Below the pieces are notes generated by a model that was given only the letters and a program-made list of their open reading frames with translations, had not been told where the DNA came from and searched no databases. This document shows, one piece after another, positions 41,829 to 49,430 of a stretch of 64,000 nt of DNA; the stretch's first letter is position 1; every line of letters starts with the position of its first letter. Both the position numbers and the translations under genes were made by a program. Location: assembly GCA_934525625.1 (NCBI GenBank), contig CAKSZL010000006.1, positions 113,490-177,489 of the forward strand, written 5' to 3'. The DNA is from an uncultured Burkholderiaceae bacterium (GTDB taxonomy: Bacteria; Pseudomonadota; Gammaproteobacteria; Burkholderiales; Burkholderiaceae_B).

Positions 41829-43214
41829 ATGAACGCGCGCCGCGTCCTGCCCGCATTGTTTGTTGCCTTGGCGGGGTGCGCCGCGCAGCCGGTTACGGAA
41901 ATCCAGCGGCCTGTTTTGCCAGATCAGTGGCAGCGCGTCCAGGCCGATGATGCGCAGGTAGCCTTGCCAGCGGGAACTACGGACTGGTGGGCGCGGTTCG
42001 GAGCGCCGGAACTGGCGGAGGTGGTGCGCCAGGCGCTAGATCATAATCAGAACGTGGCCGCCGCAGCCGCCCGGCTGGAGCAAGCTTGGGCATGGGCGCG
42101 GATCGCGGGGGCATCACGTTGGCCGGAAGTCTCAGCCGACTTGGACGCATCCCGCCAGGGGCGCTTGGGCGGACACCCTGAAACGGTCGGAACGAACTAC
42201 GGCCTCGGATTGACCGCTAGCTACGAGGTGGACTTCTGGGGTCGTTTGCACGCCGAACGGCAGGCGGTCGTACAAACAGCCAGAGCCAGCGGCTTGGATG
42301 CGCACACGGTGGCGGTGACCGTGAGCGCCGAGACGGCCGCGGCGTGGATCGACACCCAATCATTGCGCCAACGAATAGGCATCGCGGCCTCGGATCTCGA
42401 CCGCGCCGAGCGCCTGGCCGCGCTGATCCGAGCCCGCGTGGAAGCCGGCCTGGAGACCCCGCTGGCGCTGGCGCAGCAGGAAACCTTGTTGGCCAATCAG
42501 CGGGCGGACCTGGCCTTGCTTGGCCAACAGGCGGCTCAAGCCCAGGCGCTACTGGCGTTGTGGATGGGTCGTGCCGATGATTCGGGCCTATCGGGCGCCG
42601 ACATTCAAACCTTGCGTGTACCTACGGTGCATGCCGGCCTGCCCTCCGATCTGCTGGTGCGCCGCCCCGATATCGCGGCGGCTGAAGCCAGGTTGCGGGC
42701 GGCTGACGCGGACGTCGTAGCGGCCCGTGCCGCGATGTTTCCCCGCTTGACGTTAGCGACCACTGTGGGAGGCACGGATAGCAGCCTGTCCGGGGTGCTC
42801 GATAACCCGGTCTACTCGCTGGCGGCGGGATTGTTGGCGCCGATCTTCCAGGGCGGCCGCTTGGCCGCGGGCCATGAACTGGCGCAGGCCCAGCGCAAGG
42901 AATTGCTGGCGCACTACCGGCAAGCGATTTTGCACGGATTCATGGAAGTGCAGCAGGCGCTGGATGCGGTGGCCGGTACCCAGGCGCAGGTCAGCGCACA
43001 ACAGCAAGCACAGAGGCAGGCCGAACGGGCCATGAGCTTGGCCGAAGCGCGCTATCGCGAAGGCGCCGACACCGTACTGACCTTGCTGGACGTACAGCGC
43101 GAACTTTACGTTGCCCGAGACGCGGCGGTTCAACGGCAGGCTGACCAGTTGCGTGCCTCGGTCAGCCTGTACCGGGCGTTGGGGGGAGGATGGGATGCCG
43201 GCGAGCAAACCTGA
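41829..43214 (+). CDS. TolC/NodT-type outer-membrane factor (OpmQ-like)
   Basis: A 461-residue outer-membrane lipoprotein: lipobox LPALFVALAGC, then OEP repeats (LDHNQNVAAAAARLEQAWAWARIAG; VVAARAAMFPRLTLATTVGG). The segment LPSDLLVRRPDIAAAEARLRAADADV is typical of the NodT family. It is the exit channel for the adjacent MacAB-type pump. The ATG at 41829 is chosen; ATG 41820, three codons earlier, overlaps closely with the macB stop. Confidence 0.88.
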   Translation: MNARRVLPALFVALAGCAAQPVTEIQRPVLPDQWQRVQADDAQVALPAGTTDWWARFGAPELAEVVRQALDHNQNVAAAAARLEQAWAWARIAGASRWPEVSADLDASRQGRLGGHPETVGTNYGLGLTASYEVDFWGRLHAERQAVVQTARASGLDAHTVAVTVSAETAAAWIDTQSLRQRIGIAASDLDRAERLAALIRARVEAGLETPLALAQQETLLANQRADLALLGQQAAQAQALLALWMGRADDSGLSGADIQTLRVPTVHAGLPSDLLVRRPDIAAAEARLRAADADVVAARAAMFPRLTLATTVGGTDSSLSGVLDNPVYSLAAGLLAPIFQGGRLAAGHELAQAQRKELLAHYRQAILHGFMEVQQALDAVAGTQAQVSAQQQAQRQAERAMSLAEARYREGADTVLTLLDVQRELYVARDAAVQRQADQLRASVSLYRALGGGWDAGEQT

Positions 43215-43289
43215 TGGCAACAAAGCGGCCGACGGCGGCCCAGGCCACGTGGTCGAGATCAACCCTACTGAAATAGGAGCACCCATCTA

Positions 43290-43910
43290 ATGGCCACACA
43301 AATCATTCGGCCGGCTGGTGCCGGATATGAAACCGCATGGGTGTTGGCAGCATGTGCGCTGGTCGTGGCATCGGCGGCCGCGTTCATTGGTGTGCGTACG
43401 GCAGGTGTGCCGGTCCGGACGATGGCCGAACACCAGATCGACGCCCGCCGCGACCTGACGCCGGCCGAACAAGGCTTGTACGCAGATTTGCGGATTGCCT
43501 TTGACGAGTTGAGCGAGGACACGCTTTCTATCGAGGAACTGGCCGAACTGGGTATTGCGCCGTTTGTCGCGGACATGAGTCACGAACGTCGGGGCGGGCA
43601 TGTCTGGCAGCGGCTGGTGCGCGGTGCGCAGGTGGCGTATCTGGGCGTCAGTCGTGAACCGGCGGTTGCGGGAACTTTGCTGCTGGTGATGGGCAACCGT
43701 AATGATGGCGGCCATGTCTCGACTCACCCTCATCCTGATGCGGGCGAACCCAACATTTGGCTCCATCGCAGTCAGCTTGTCTCTGCGCCCAGCCAGATTG
43801 ACGCAGATAGTCTGTTCCGCACGGGCTGGCGTCAAATCGTCGCCCAATTCGATGCCGGTGTGACGCGAGAGCGGCGTACCAGCCATATTCTGAAGGAAAC
43901 ATTTGAATGA
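43290..43910 (+). CDS. DUF6162-type membrane-anchored protein, FpvK-like
   Basis: A 206-residue protein with one N-terminal TM (TAWVLAACALVVASAAAFIGVRT) and a periplasmic part of unknown fold (ERRGGHVWQRLVRGAQVAYLGVS...GNRNDGGHVSTHPHPDAGEPNIWLHR). The H-rich NDGGHVSTHPHPD stretch could bind a metal. By position directly before the substrate-binding protein it corresponds to FpvK in the ferripyoverdine dissociation set. Its stop overlaps the next start (ATGA). Confidence 0.7.
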   Translation: MATQIIRPAGAGYETAWVLAACALVVASAAAFIGVRTAGVPVRTMAEHQIDARRDLTPAEQGLYADLRIAFDELSEDTLSIEELAELGIAPFVADMSHERRGGHVWQRLVRGAQVAYLGVSREPAVAGTLLLVMGNRNDGGHVSTHPHPDAGEPNIWLHRSQLVSAPSQIDADSLFRTGWRQIVAQFDAGVTRERRTSHILKETFE

Positions 43911-44866
43911 CTTGTCTTGTCCGCTTCTTCTTTTCTGCTGTTAATCGACTGCACCGTATCCGCCGATTGGCCCTGGTTCTCTCATTGGCGGCCATGCTGG
44001 CGCCTGCCTTGGCGCACGCCGACAAGCTGCGCATCGGCATCACGCTGCACCCGTACTACAGCTATGTGGCTAACATCGTGGGGGACAAGGCCGAAGTCGT
44101 GCCGATCATCCCGGCGGGCTTCAACCCGCATGCCTACGAACCCCGTGCCGAGGACATCAAACGCATCGGCGAGCTGGATGTGATTGTGTTGAACGGCATC
44201 GGCCACGATGATTTCGCCGACCGCATGATTGCTGCCAGCGATACGCCCGACATTCCCGTGATCGAGGCCAACGCCCAGGTGCCGCTCTTGGCGGCCACCG
44301 GCATTGCCGCGCGCGGCGGGGCCGCCGACGCAGGCCAAGTGGTCAACCCGCATACCTTTTTGTCGGTAACGGCTTCGATTGCCCAGATCAACACCATCGC
44401 CCGTGAACTGGGCAGGCTCGATGCCGACAATGCCGATACTTACCGAACCAACGCCCGTGCCTATGGGCAGAAACTGCGCAAGCTGCGCGCCGACGCCCTG
44501 GCCAAGCTGGCCCAAGCGCCGGGCGGCGAACTGCGGGTTGCCACCATTCATGGCGCCTACGATTACCTGCTGCGCGAGTTCGGCCTGGAAGTCACCGCCG
44601 TGGTGGAACCCGCCCACGGCATCGAACCCAGCCCCTCGCAGATGAAGACCACCATCGACCAGTTGCGCACTCTGGACGTGAAAGTGATCTTTTCCGAGAT
44701 GGACTACCCCTCGGCCTATGTGGACACCATTCAGCGTGAGACAGGGGTGAAGCTGTATGCCTTGACGCATATTTCCTATGGTGAATACTCGCCCGAAAAG
44801 TTCGAAGTCGAGACGGCGCACAACCTGAACGTGGTAGTCAAGGCCATTCAGGAGGCTGGGGCATGA
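43907..44866 (+). CDS. Metal-binding periplasmic substrate-binding protein (FpvC-like)
   Basis: A 319-residue cluster A-I (ZnuA/TroA-type) SBP with signal peptide (LVLSLAAMLAPALAHA), then HPYYSYVANIVGDKAEV, GFNPHAYEPRAEDIKRI, VEPAHGIEPSPSQM and a Glu in FSEMDYPSAYVD. Three conserved metal ligands are plausible. It lacks the long His-rich loop of zinc-specific ZnuA, so iron or manganese is as likely as zinc. FpvC in Pseudomonas binds Fe(II) released from ferripyoverdine. ATPase and permease follow at once. Confidence 0.85.
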   Translation: MTCLVRFFFSAVNRLHRIRRLALVLSLAAMLAPALAHADKLRIGITLHPYYSYVANIVGDKAEVVPIIPAGFNPHAYEPRAEDIKRIGELDVIVLNGIGHDDFADRMIAASDTPDIPVIEANAQVPLLAATGIAARGGAADAGQVVNPHTFLSVTASIAQINTIARELGRLDADNADTYRTNARAYGQKLRKLRADALAKLAQAPGGELRVATIHGAYDYLLREFGLEVTAVVEPAHGIEPSPSQMKTTIDQLRTLDVKVIFSEMDYPSAYVDTIQRETGVKLYALTHISYGEYSPEKFEVETAHNLNVVVKAIQEAGA

Positions 44867-45696
44867 ATGAGGTGGCTGAAGACATTCAGCAGAAATCGGC
44901 GGTACCGAGTGAGAGCCGTACTGATGCCGGTGCCCATCATCGGATCGGCCCCGCCATTCATATACGGACTGTCGATCTGACGCTGGGGCGCACCGCCATC
45001 CTGGGCAATGTCTCCCTGGACGTGGCCGCAGGCTCCGTCCACGCGCTGGTCGGCCCCAATGGCGGGGGTAAAAGCTCGCTCATCAAGACCCTGCTCGGCC
45101 AGATGCCGCACCGGGGCGTGGTGACGCTGGACTGGCCGGACGAGCCGGGTGTCATCGGCTATGTGCCCCAGGCCCTGGAGTTTGACCGGGGGCTGCCCAT
45201 GACGGTGGAAGACTTCATGGCGGCCATGACGCAGCGCCGCCCCGCGTTCTTCGGCACGTCGGCTCGTTTGAAGCAGACTATTACCGATGCCCTTGCCAGC
45301 GTGGGCATGGCGCCCAAGCGCAAGCGGCGCATGGGCGCGCTTTCGGGCGGCGAGCGCCAGCGCGTGCTGCTGGCCCAGGCGCTGATTCCCACGCCGGGCT
45401 TGCTGGTGCTCGATGAGCCAATGGCGGCCCTGGATGAAGCCGGGGTACGGGTCTTTGAGACCTTGTTGGCACAATGGCGCAGCGCAGGCATGACGGTATT
45501 GTGGATAGAACACGACCTCGATGCCGTCTTGCGCCTGGCCGACCGGGTAACGGGGCTGAACCGTCGCCTGCTGTTCGATGGACGGCCCGCCGACGTGCTG
45601 ACGCCCGAGCGGTTGCTGAGCCTGTTCGCCCATCGCCCCGATGGTGAATCCGATCACCGCCCCGAAGGCGCATCCGACATCGGGGGCGCGGCATGA
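44863..45696 (+). CDS. ABC transporter ATPase (FpvD-like)
   Basis: A 277-residue ABC ATPase: Walker A GPNGGGKSS, Q-loop in YVPQALEF, signature LSGGERQR, Walker B LLVLDEPMAAL and switch His in WIEHDLDAV. Family of ZnuC/TroB metal importers. Overlaps the SBP gene and permease gene by 4 bp each. It powers metal entry through the permease below. Confidence 0.88.
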   Translation: MNEVAEDIQQKSAVPSESRTDAGAHHRIGPAIHIRTVDLTLGRTAILGNVSLDVAAGSVHALVGPNGGGKSSLIKTLLGQMPHRGVVTLDWPDEPGVIGYVPQALEFDRGLPMTVEDFMAAMTQRRPAFFGTSARLKQTITDALASVGMAPKRKRRMGALSGGERQRVLLAQALIPTPGLLVLDEPMAALDEAGVRVFETLLAQWRSAGMTVLWIEHDLDAVLRLADRVTGLNRRLLFDGRPADVLTPERLLSLFAHRPDGESDHRPEGASDIGGAA

Positions 45697-46598
45697 GTGC
45701 GCTCTTCGATACCTTGCATGAAGGCATACAGAACTTGGCCGCCAGCGGCTGGTTGCCGAGTTCGCTCACCTACGGCTTTGTCGTCAACGCACTCTTGTCC
45801 GGCCTCATCATCGGCCCGGTGCTCGGCGGCTTGGGCACGCTGGTGGTGGTCAAGCGCTTTGCCTTCTTCTCTGAAGCGGTGGGGCACTCGGCCTTGACGG
45901 GGGTTGCCATCGGCATTCTGCTGGGTGAACCCTATACCGGCCCTTACGGGAGCCTGTTCGGCTACTGCCTGTTGTTCGGCGTGTTGCTGAACTATCTGCG
46001 CAACCGCACTGGCCTGTCGCCAGATACGCTGATCGGCGTCTTTCTGTCGGTGTCGCTGGCTCTGGGCGCAAGCGTGCTGCTGGTGCTGGCCACCCGCATC
46101 AACATCCACATTCTGGAAAACGTGTTGTTCGGCTCGGTGCTGACTGTCAATGGCCAGGATTTGGCGGTGCTGGCCGTTGTGGCGCTGCTGACGATGGGGC
46201 TGACACTGCCGTACTACAACCGGCTGATACTGGCGAGCTTCAATCCGCAATTGGCGGCGGTGCGCAAGGTGCCGGTCAAGGCCATGGATTACCTATTTGT
46301 GGTGCTGGTGACGATTGTCACGGTGGCGTCCGTGAAGGTGATCGGCGCCATCCTCGTGGGGGCGCTCTTGGTGATTCCGGCGGCCGCCGCCCGGCTGGTG
46401 TCGCGCTCGTTGCGCGGCTTCTTCTGGCTATCGGTGGTCATCGCCACTGTCGGCACCATCGCCGGCATTCTGCTGCCGATTGAACTGGATCTGCCCGTAC
46501 CCTCGGGCGGGGCCATCATTCTGGTCACCGGCGTCGTGTTTCTCATTGCCGCCATCACGCGGGCATTGGTGCCCGCCCTGAAAGGAAATCCCGCATGA
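45693..46598 (+). CDS. ABC transporter permease (FpvE-like)
   Basis: A 301-residue ABC-3 family permease with about nine TM segments (GFVVNALLSGLIIGPVLGGLGTLVVVKRFAFFSEAVGHSALTGVAIGILLGEP and VTVASVKVIGAILVGALLVIPAAAARLVSRSL). It forms the membrane channel of the metal importer. A short non-hydrophobic N-terminal part is kept because ATGA coupling to the ATPase supports this start. Confidence 0.88.
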   Translation: MSALFDTLHEGIQNLAASGWLPSSLTYGFVVNALLSGLIIGPVLGGLGTLVVVKRFAFFSEAVGHSALTGVAIGILLGEPYTGPYGSLFGYCLLFGVLLNYLRNRTGLSPDTLIGVFLSVSLALGASVLLVLATRINIHILENVLFGSVLTVNGQDLAVLAVVALLTMGLTLPYYNRLILASFNPQLAAVRKVPVKAMDYLFVVLVTIVTVASVKVIGAILVGALLVIPAAAARLVSRSLRGFFWLSVVIATVGTIAGILLPIELDLPVPSGGAIILVTGVVFLIAAITRALVPALKGNPA

Positions 46599-47599
46599 CA
46601 CAATCATTGCCCAGGCGAAAAAGCGCATCCGTGGCGGGCCTGTCCCGATCCGTGACGCACCGTGCATCTGGCTGGCTCGTCGGTCTCGTCATGATGGTGG
46701 CCGTCGGTACGGCTGTCGCCCAGCCACAGAGCGCTTCCGCCGAAGGTGCGCCTGCAATCTCAACTGTGCTGGCCGCGCATCCGATCGTTGTGTCACTGGC
46801 CGAGACATTGAGCGAAGGCACGGGCATCGAAGTGGTGCGCGCCGTGCCCGCCAACCTTCCTTACACTCGCTGGGCTTCCTACTTTGATCGCCGCGGCGCG
46901 GCTGCGCTCAGGCGCGATGCCGAACGGGCCGATGCGGTGCTCACCTTGCGTTCGCTCTGGGCGGACGATCCTTTGTATCCACTGGCGCGCCGCGCCAATA
47001 TCCGTATCGTGGAAATCGATGCCGCACAGCCCGTTGATGGCGCCTTGCCCGGCATCGCCATGCAAGCCGCCGCCCGGAATGCGAGCAACCCCGGTACCCC
47101 GCCCATTGCCGCCCAGCCCTGGCTCAGTCCATCCAACCTGGGGCGTATGGCAGATATCGTGGCGGCGGACTTGCAGCGCCTGGCGCCCGAGGCGCGCCAG
47201 GCTTTGGCGCAGAATCTGGCGGTCTTCAAGCAGCGGCTCGTCGCGTTGACCGCTCAGGCGGAAGCCACGCTGGCGTCGGCACCCAATGTGAGTGTGATCG
47301 TGTTGTCAGACCGGCTCGATTATCTGGTGTCTGCCTTGAACTTGGACAAGGTGCCGTTCGAGCAGGAAGGCGACGAATGGGATCAGGCGTCCATTGATAG
47401 GCTTGCCGCAACGGTGCAGGACAACGACGCCGCCGCCGTGCTGTTCCATACGGCTCTACCTGAAGCGGTGCACAGCGGCTTGAGTGAATCGAACCCTGAT
47501 GTCGCCTTCCTGATGCTTGAGTCCGCCGCCACATCCGGCGATGTCCAGGCCACCGTCGAGACCGTTGTCCAGGCGTTGCGTACAAATGAAGACAAGTGA
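46595..47599 (+). CDS. Second periplasmic metal-binding protein (FpvF-like)
   Basis: A 334-residue SBP-like protein with an N-terminal TM/signal (WLVGLVMMVAVGTAVA), a short His/Glu motif (AAHPIVVSLAETLSEGTGIEVVRAVPANLPYTRWASYFDRRG) and a second domain containing TLRSLWADDPLYPLARRANIRIVEIDA. It is a divergent member of the metal SBP family and likely binds the siderophore or metal. FpvF, which also binds pyoverdine, sits at this place in Pseudomonas. It overlaps the permease by ATGA. Confidence 0.75.
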   Translation: MTQSLPRRKSASVAGLSRSVTHRASGWLVGLVMMVAVGTAVAQPQSASAEGAPAISTVLAAHPIVVSLAETLSEGTGIEVVRAVPANLPYTRWASYFDRRGAAALRRDAERADAVLTLRSLWADDPLYPLARRANIRIVEIDAAQPVDGALPGIAMQAAARNASNPGTPPIAAQPWLSPSNLGRMADIVAADLQRLAPEARQALAQNLAVFKQRLVALTAQAEATLASAPNVSVIVLSDRLDYLVSALNLDKVPFEQEGDEWDQASIDRLAATVQDNDAAAVLFHTALPEAVHSGLSESNPDVAFLMLESAATSGDVQATVETVVQALRTNEDK

Positions 47600-47617
47600 A
47601 CGAGGCAGGAGGTGTTT

Positions 47618-48229
47618 ATGCTTTCCACGGCTCGAACCAAGTCGCGCCCTTGGGGGGAGGCCGGCATGCTGATGCGCAGTTCTGACCCTCAAGGCATGGA
47701 AGCGGCCTGCGCGGCGCTTCGTGCCGCAGGGGTATCAGTGACCCTGCCGCGCCTGGCTGTCTGGACCGTGCTCACCCATGCCGAGGCGCCCTTGCCGGTG
47801 GCCGATATCTCTCGCAGGCTCGTAAAACGAAGCATCCAGGTCTCGCTTTCGGCCGTGTATGCCGCCCTGAAGTATATGGAAGCGGCTGGTTTGCTAAGCA
47901 GCCAGGTGTTCAGCGACGGCAAGCTGTATTTCGACCTGGCCAACCGTTTGGTGCGCAACCGTGTGACCTGCGTTGAGACGGGTACGGAACACTGGCTCGA
48001 CGACGGCGATTTTGCGCAGCATGTCGCGGCCCTTTGCAGCCGGCATGGTTTCGAGCTTCACGACTATACGCTGTCGATACAGGCCAGGCATGTGATCCGC
48101 GCACCGGCCGAACACAGCGCGGGCAGGCGGACACCCCGCCCGGCACACAGCAAGGACAAAGTTCCCTTGCGGCAAGGAGGCACCGAGCATGAGGACGCAA
48201 TACCTTCAATGCTTTCTGATACTGGCTGA
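47618..48229 (+). CDS. Fur-family regulator, atypical metal site
   Basis: A 203-residue Fur-like protein with a winged-helix DNA-binding part (ALRAAGVSVTLPRLAVWTVLTHAEAPLPVADISRRLVKRSIQVSLSAVYAALKYMEAAGLL) and a degenerate dimer domain. The usual HHDH histidines and CxxC pair are not obvious; only single Cys/His residues (VTCVETGTEHW, LCSRHGFELHDYTLSIQARHV) remain. It may be metal-independent or use a different ligand set. ATG 47618 has a strong AGGAGGT site. It follows the FpvF-like gene and its tail overlaps the LysR start by 41 bp. Confidence 0.7.
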   Translation: MLSTARTKSRPWGEAGMLMRSSDPQGMEAACAALRAAGVSVTLPRLAVWTVLTHAEAPLPVADISRRLVKRSIQVSLSAVYAALKYMEAAGLLSSQVFSDGKLYFDLANRLVRNRVTCVETGTEHWLDDGDFAQHVAALCSRHGFELHDYTLSIQARHVIRAPAEHSAGRRTPRPAHSKDKVPLRQGGTEHEDAIPSMLSDTG

Positions 48230-49118
48230 AGAGCTGCACTATCACCGCGCGGCCCAGCGCCTGAACGTGCCACAGCCGACGCTGTCGCTGGCCATCAAGC
48301 GCCTGGAAAGCGACCTGGGGCTGGTACTGTTTGAGCGTACCCAACGCAGCACGCGGATCACCGAAGCTGGGCGCAGGCTGCTGCCCGACGCGCGCCGGGT
48401 GCTGGAAGCCCATGCCGAGTTGCGGCGCAATGCCACGCAGAACCAGGCCGTCCAGTATCGAATTCGCTTGGGCCTGTCGGGCATGACCGTGGGTCTGGCG
48501 CATCCCAAGCTTGATGTCTTGCTCGCCCATGTACGTGAAACGCTGCACGACATTGATTTGTATGTCTCCGAATACGAGTACGGCACGCTGATTCGCAGTC
48601 TTCGCGAGAATGGCCTGGATATCGGTATTACGGTGGGCAGCGTGCGCTTTGAGGATCTGGTGATTCAGCGCCTGTGGCATGACCCAATCTGGGCGGTGGT
48701 GCCGGCGGCGCATCCGCTGGCGGGCTTGAAGGCGGTGACGCACGAGGTGCTGAAGACCTATGAACTGATCGTGTGCCATCCCGAGAGCGATGATGGCGGC
48801 AGCGAACAATTGCGCGCGGCGATTGCCCAGAGCATCGCCGAGCCACGCATTGCGCAATACGCATCGAGCATCCAGGGCATGCTGTCGATGGTCGCGGCCG
48901 GTTTCGGAGTGAGCTTCATCGCCGAGTCGCAGATTGCGCGCAATCCCCGCGACGAGGTGCGTTATGTGCCGATTGAGCAGTGCCAGGCGGCGTTCTATAC
49001 ATCGGCGCTGTACCGCGCCGGCGGCTTGAGGCCGGAGGACCGCCGTTTTCACGATGCTGTGCGCCAGTTTATTGGTGGAGAAGTCGAGAACGATCTGCCG
49101 CTTTCTGTGGATGGATGA
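48189..49118 (+). CDS. traR: LysR-family regulator in TraR position
   Basis: A 309-residue LysR regulator: N-terminal HTH (YLQCFLILAEELHYHRAAQRLNVPQPTLSLAIKRLESDLGLVLFERTQRSTRITEAG) and an effector domain (FEDLVIQRLWHDPIWAVVPAAHPLAG). In Tn4371-type elements traR, a LysR gene, directly precedes traG; the same order holds here, so it is the likely regulator of the trb operon. Symbol assigned by position. Its start lies inside the preceding Fur-like frame. Confidence 0.75.
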   Translation: MRTQYLQCFLILAEELHYHRAAQRLNVPQPTLSLAIKRLESDLGLVLFERTQRSTRITEAGRRLLPDARRVLEAHAELRRNATQNQAVQYRIRLGLSGMTVGLAHPKLDVLLAHVRETLHDIDLYVSEYEYGTLIRSLRENGLDIGITVGSVRFEDLVIQRLWHDPIWAVVPAAHPLAGLKAVTHEVLKTYELIVCHPESDDGGSEQLRAAIAQSIAEPRIAQYASSIQGMLSMVAAGFGVSFIAESQIARNPRDEVRYVPIEQCQAAFYTSALYRAGGLRPEDRRFHDAVRQFIGGEVENDLPLSVDG

Positions 49119-49430
49119 GGTTAATAGTTTCTTTTCTATCAATCAGTTACTGCTATTCGTGCTATTTGACCCCTTGTCGAACCGACATCATGATAGGCCT
49201 CAATGGGCGAGGTTGCGGCTGAATCTTCCGAATGGGATGCCGCGAGCCATGCCGCTGTGATAGCAATTTGTTTTTGAACCGCGCCGTGAGGCGGCGGTGT
49301 GATGCCCGGATAAGGCTTTGCCCATTGAACGCGCTGGACTACGCCCCGGCGGGTTTGTATTCCAGCGCCCGTGATCGAGACTGTTCACGTGTCGGCACAG
49401 CACGCACTCGCGTGCAGGCGCGACACCGGA

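Noticed and set aside
43907..46598. Annotating the ABC importer as zinc uptake (ZnuABC)
   Set aside because: The substrate-binding protein lacks the His-rich zinc loop and the block context is iron-siderophore; zinc cannot be excluded, but FpvCDE-like is the better fit.
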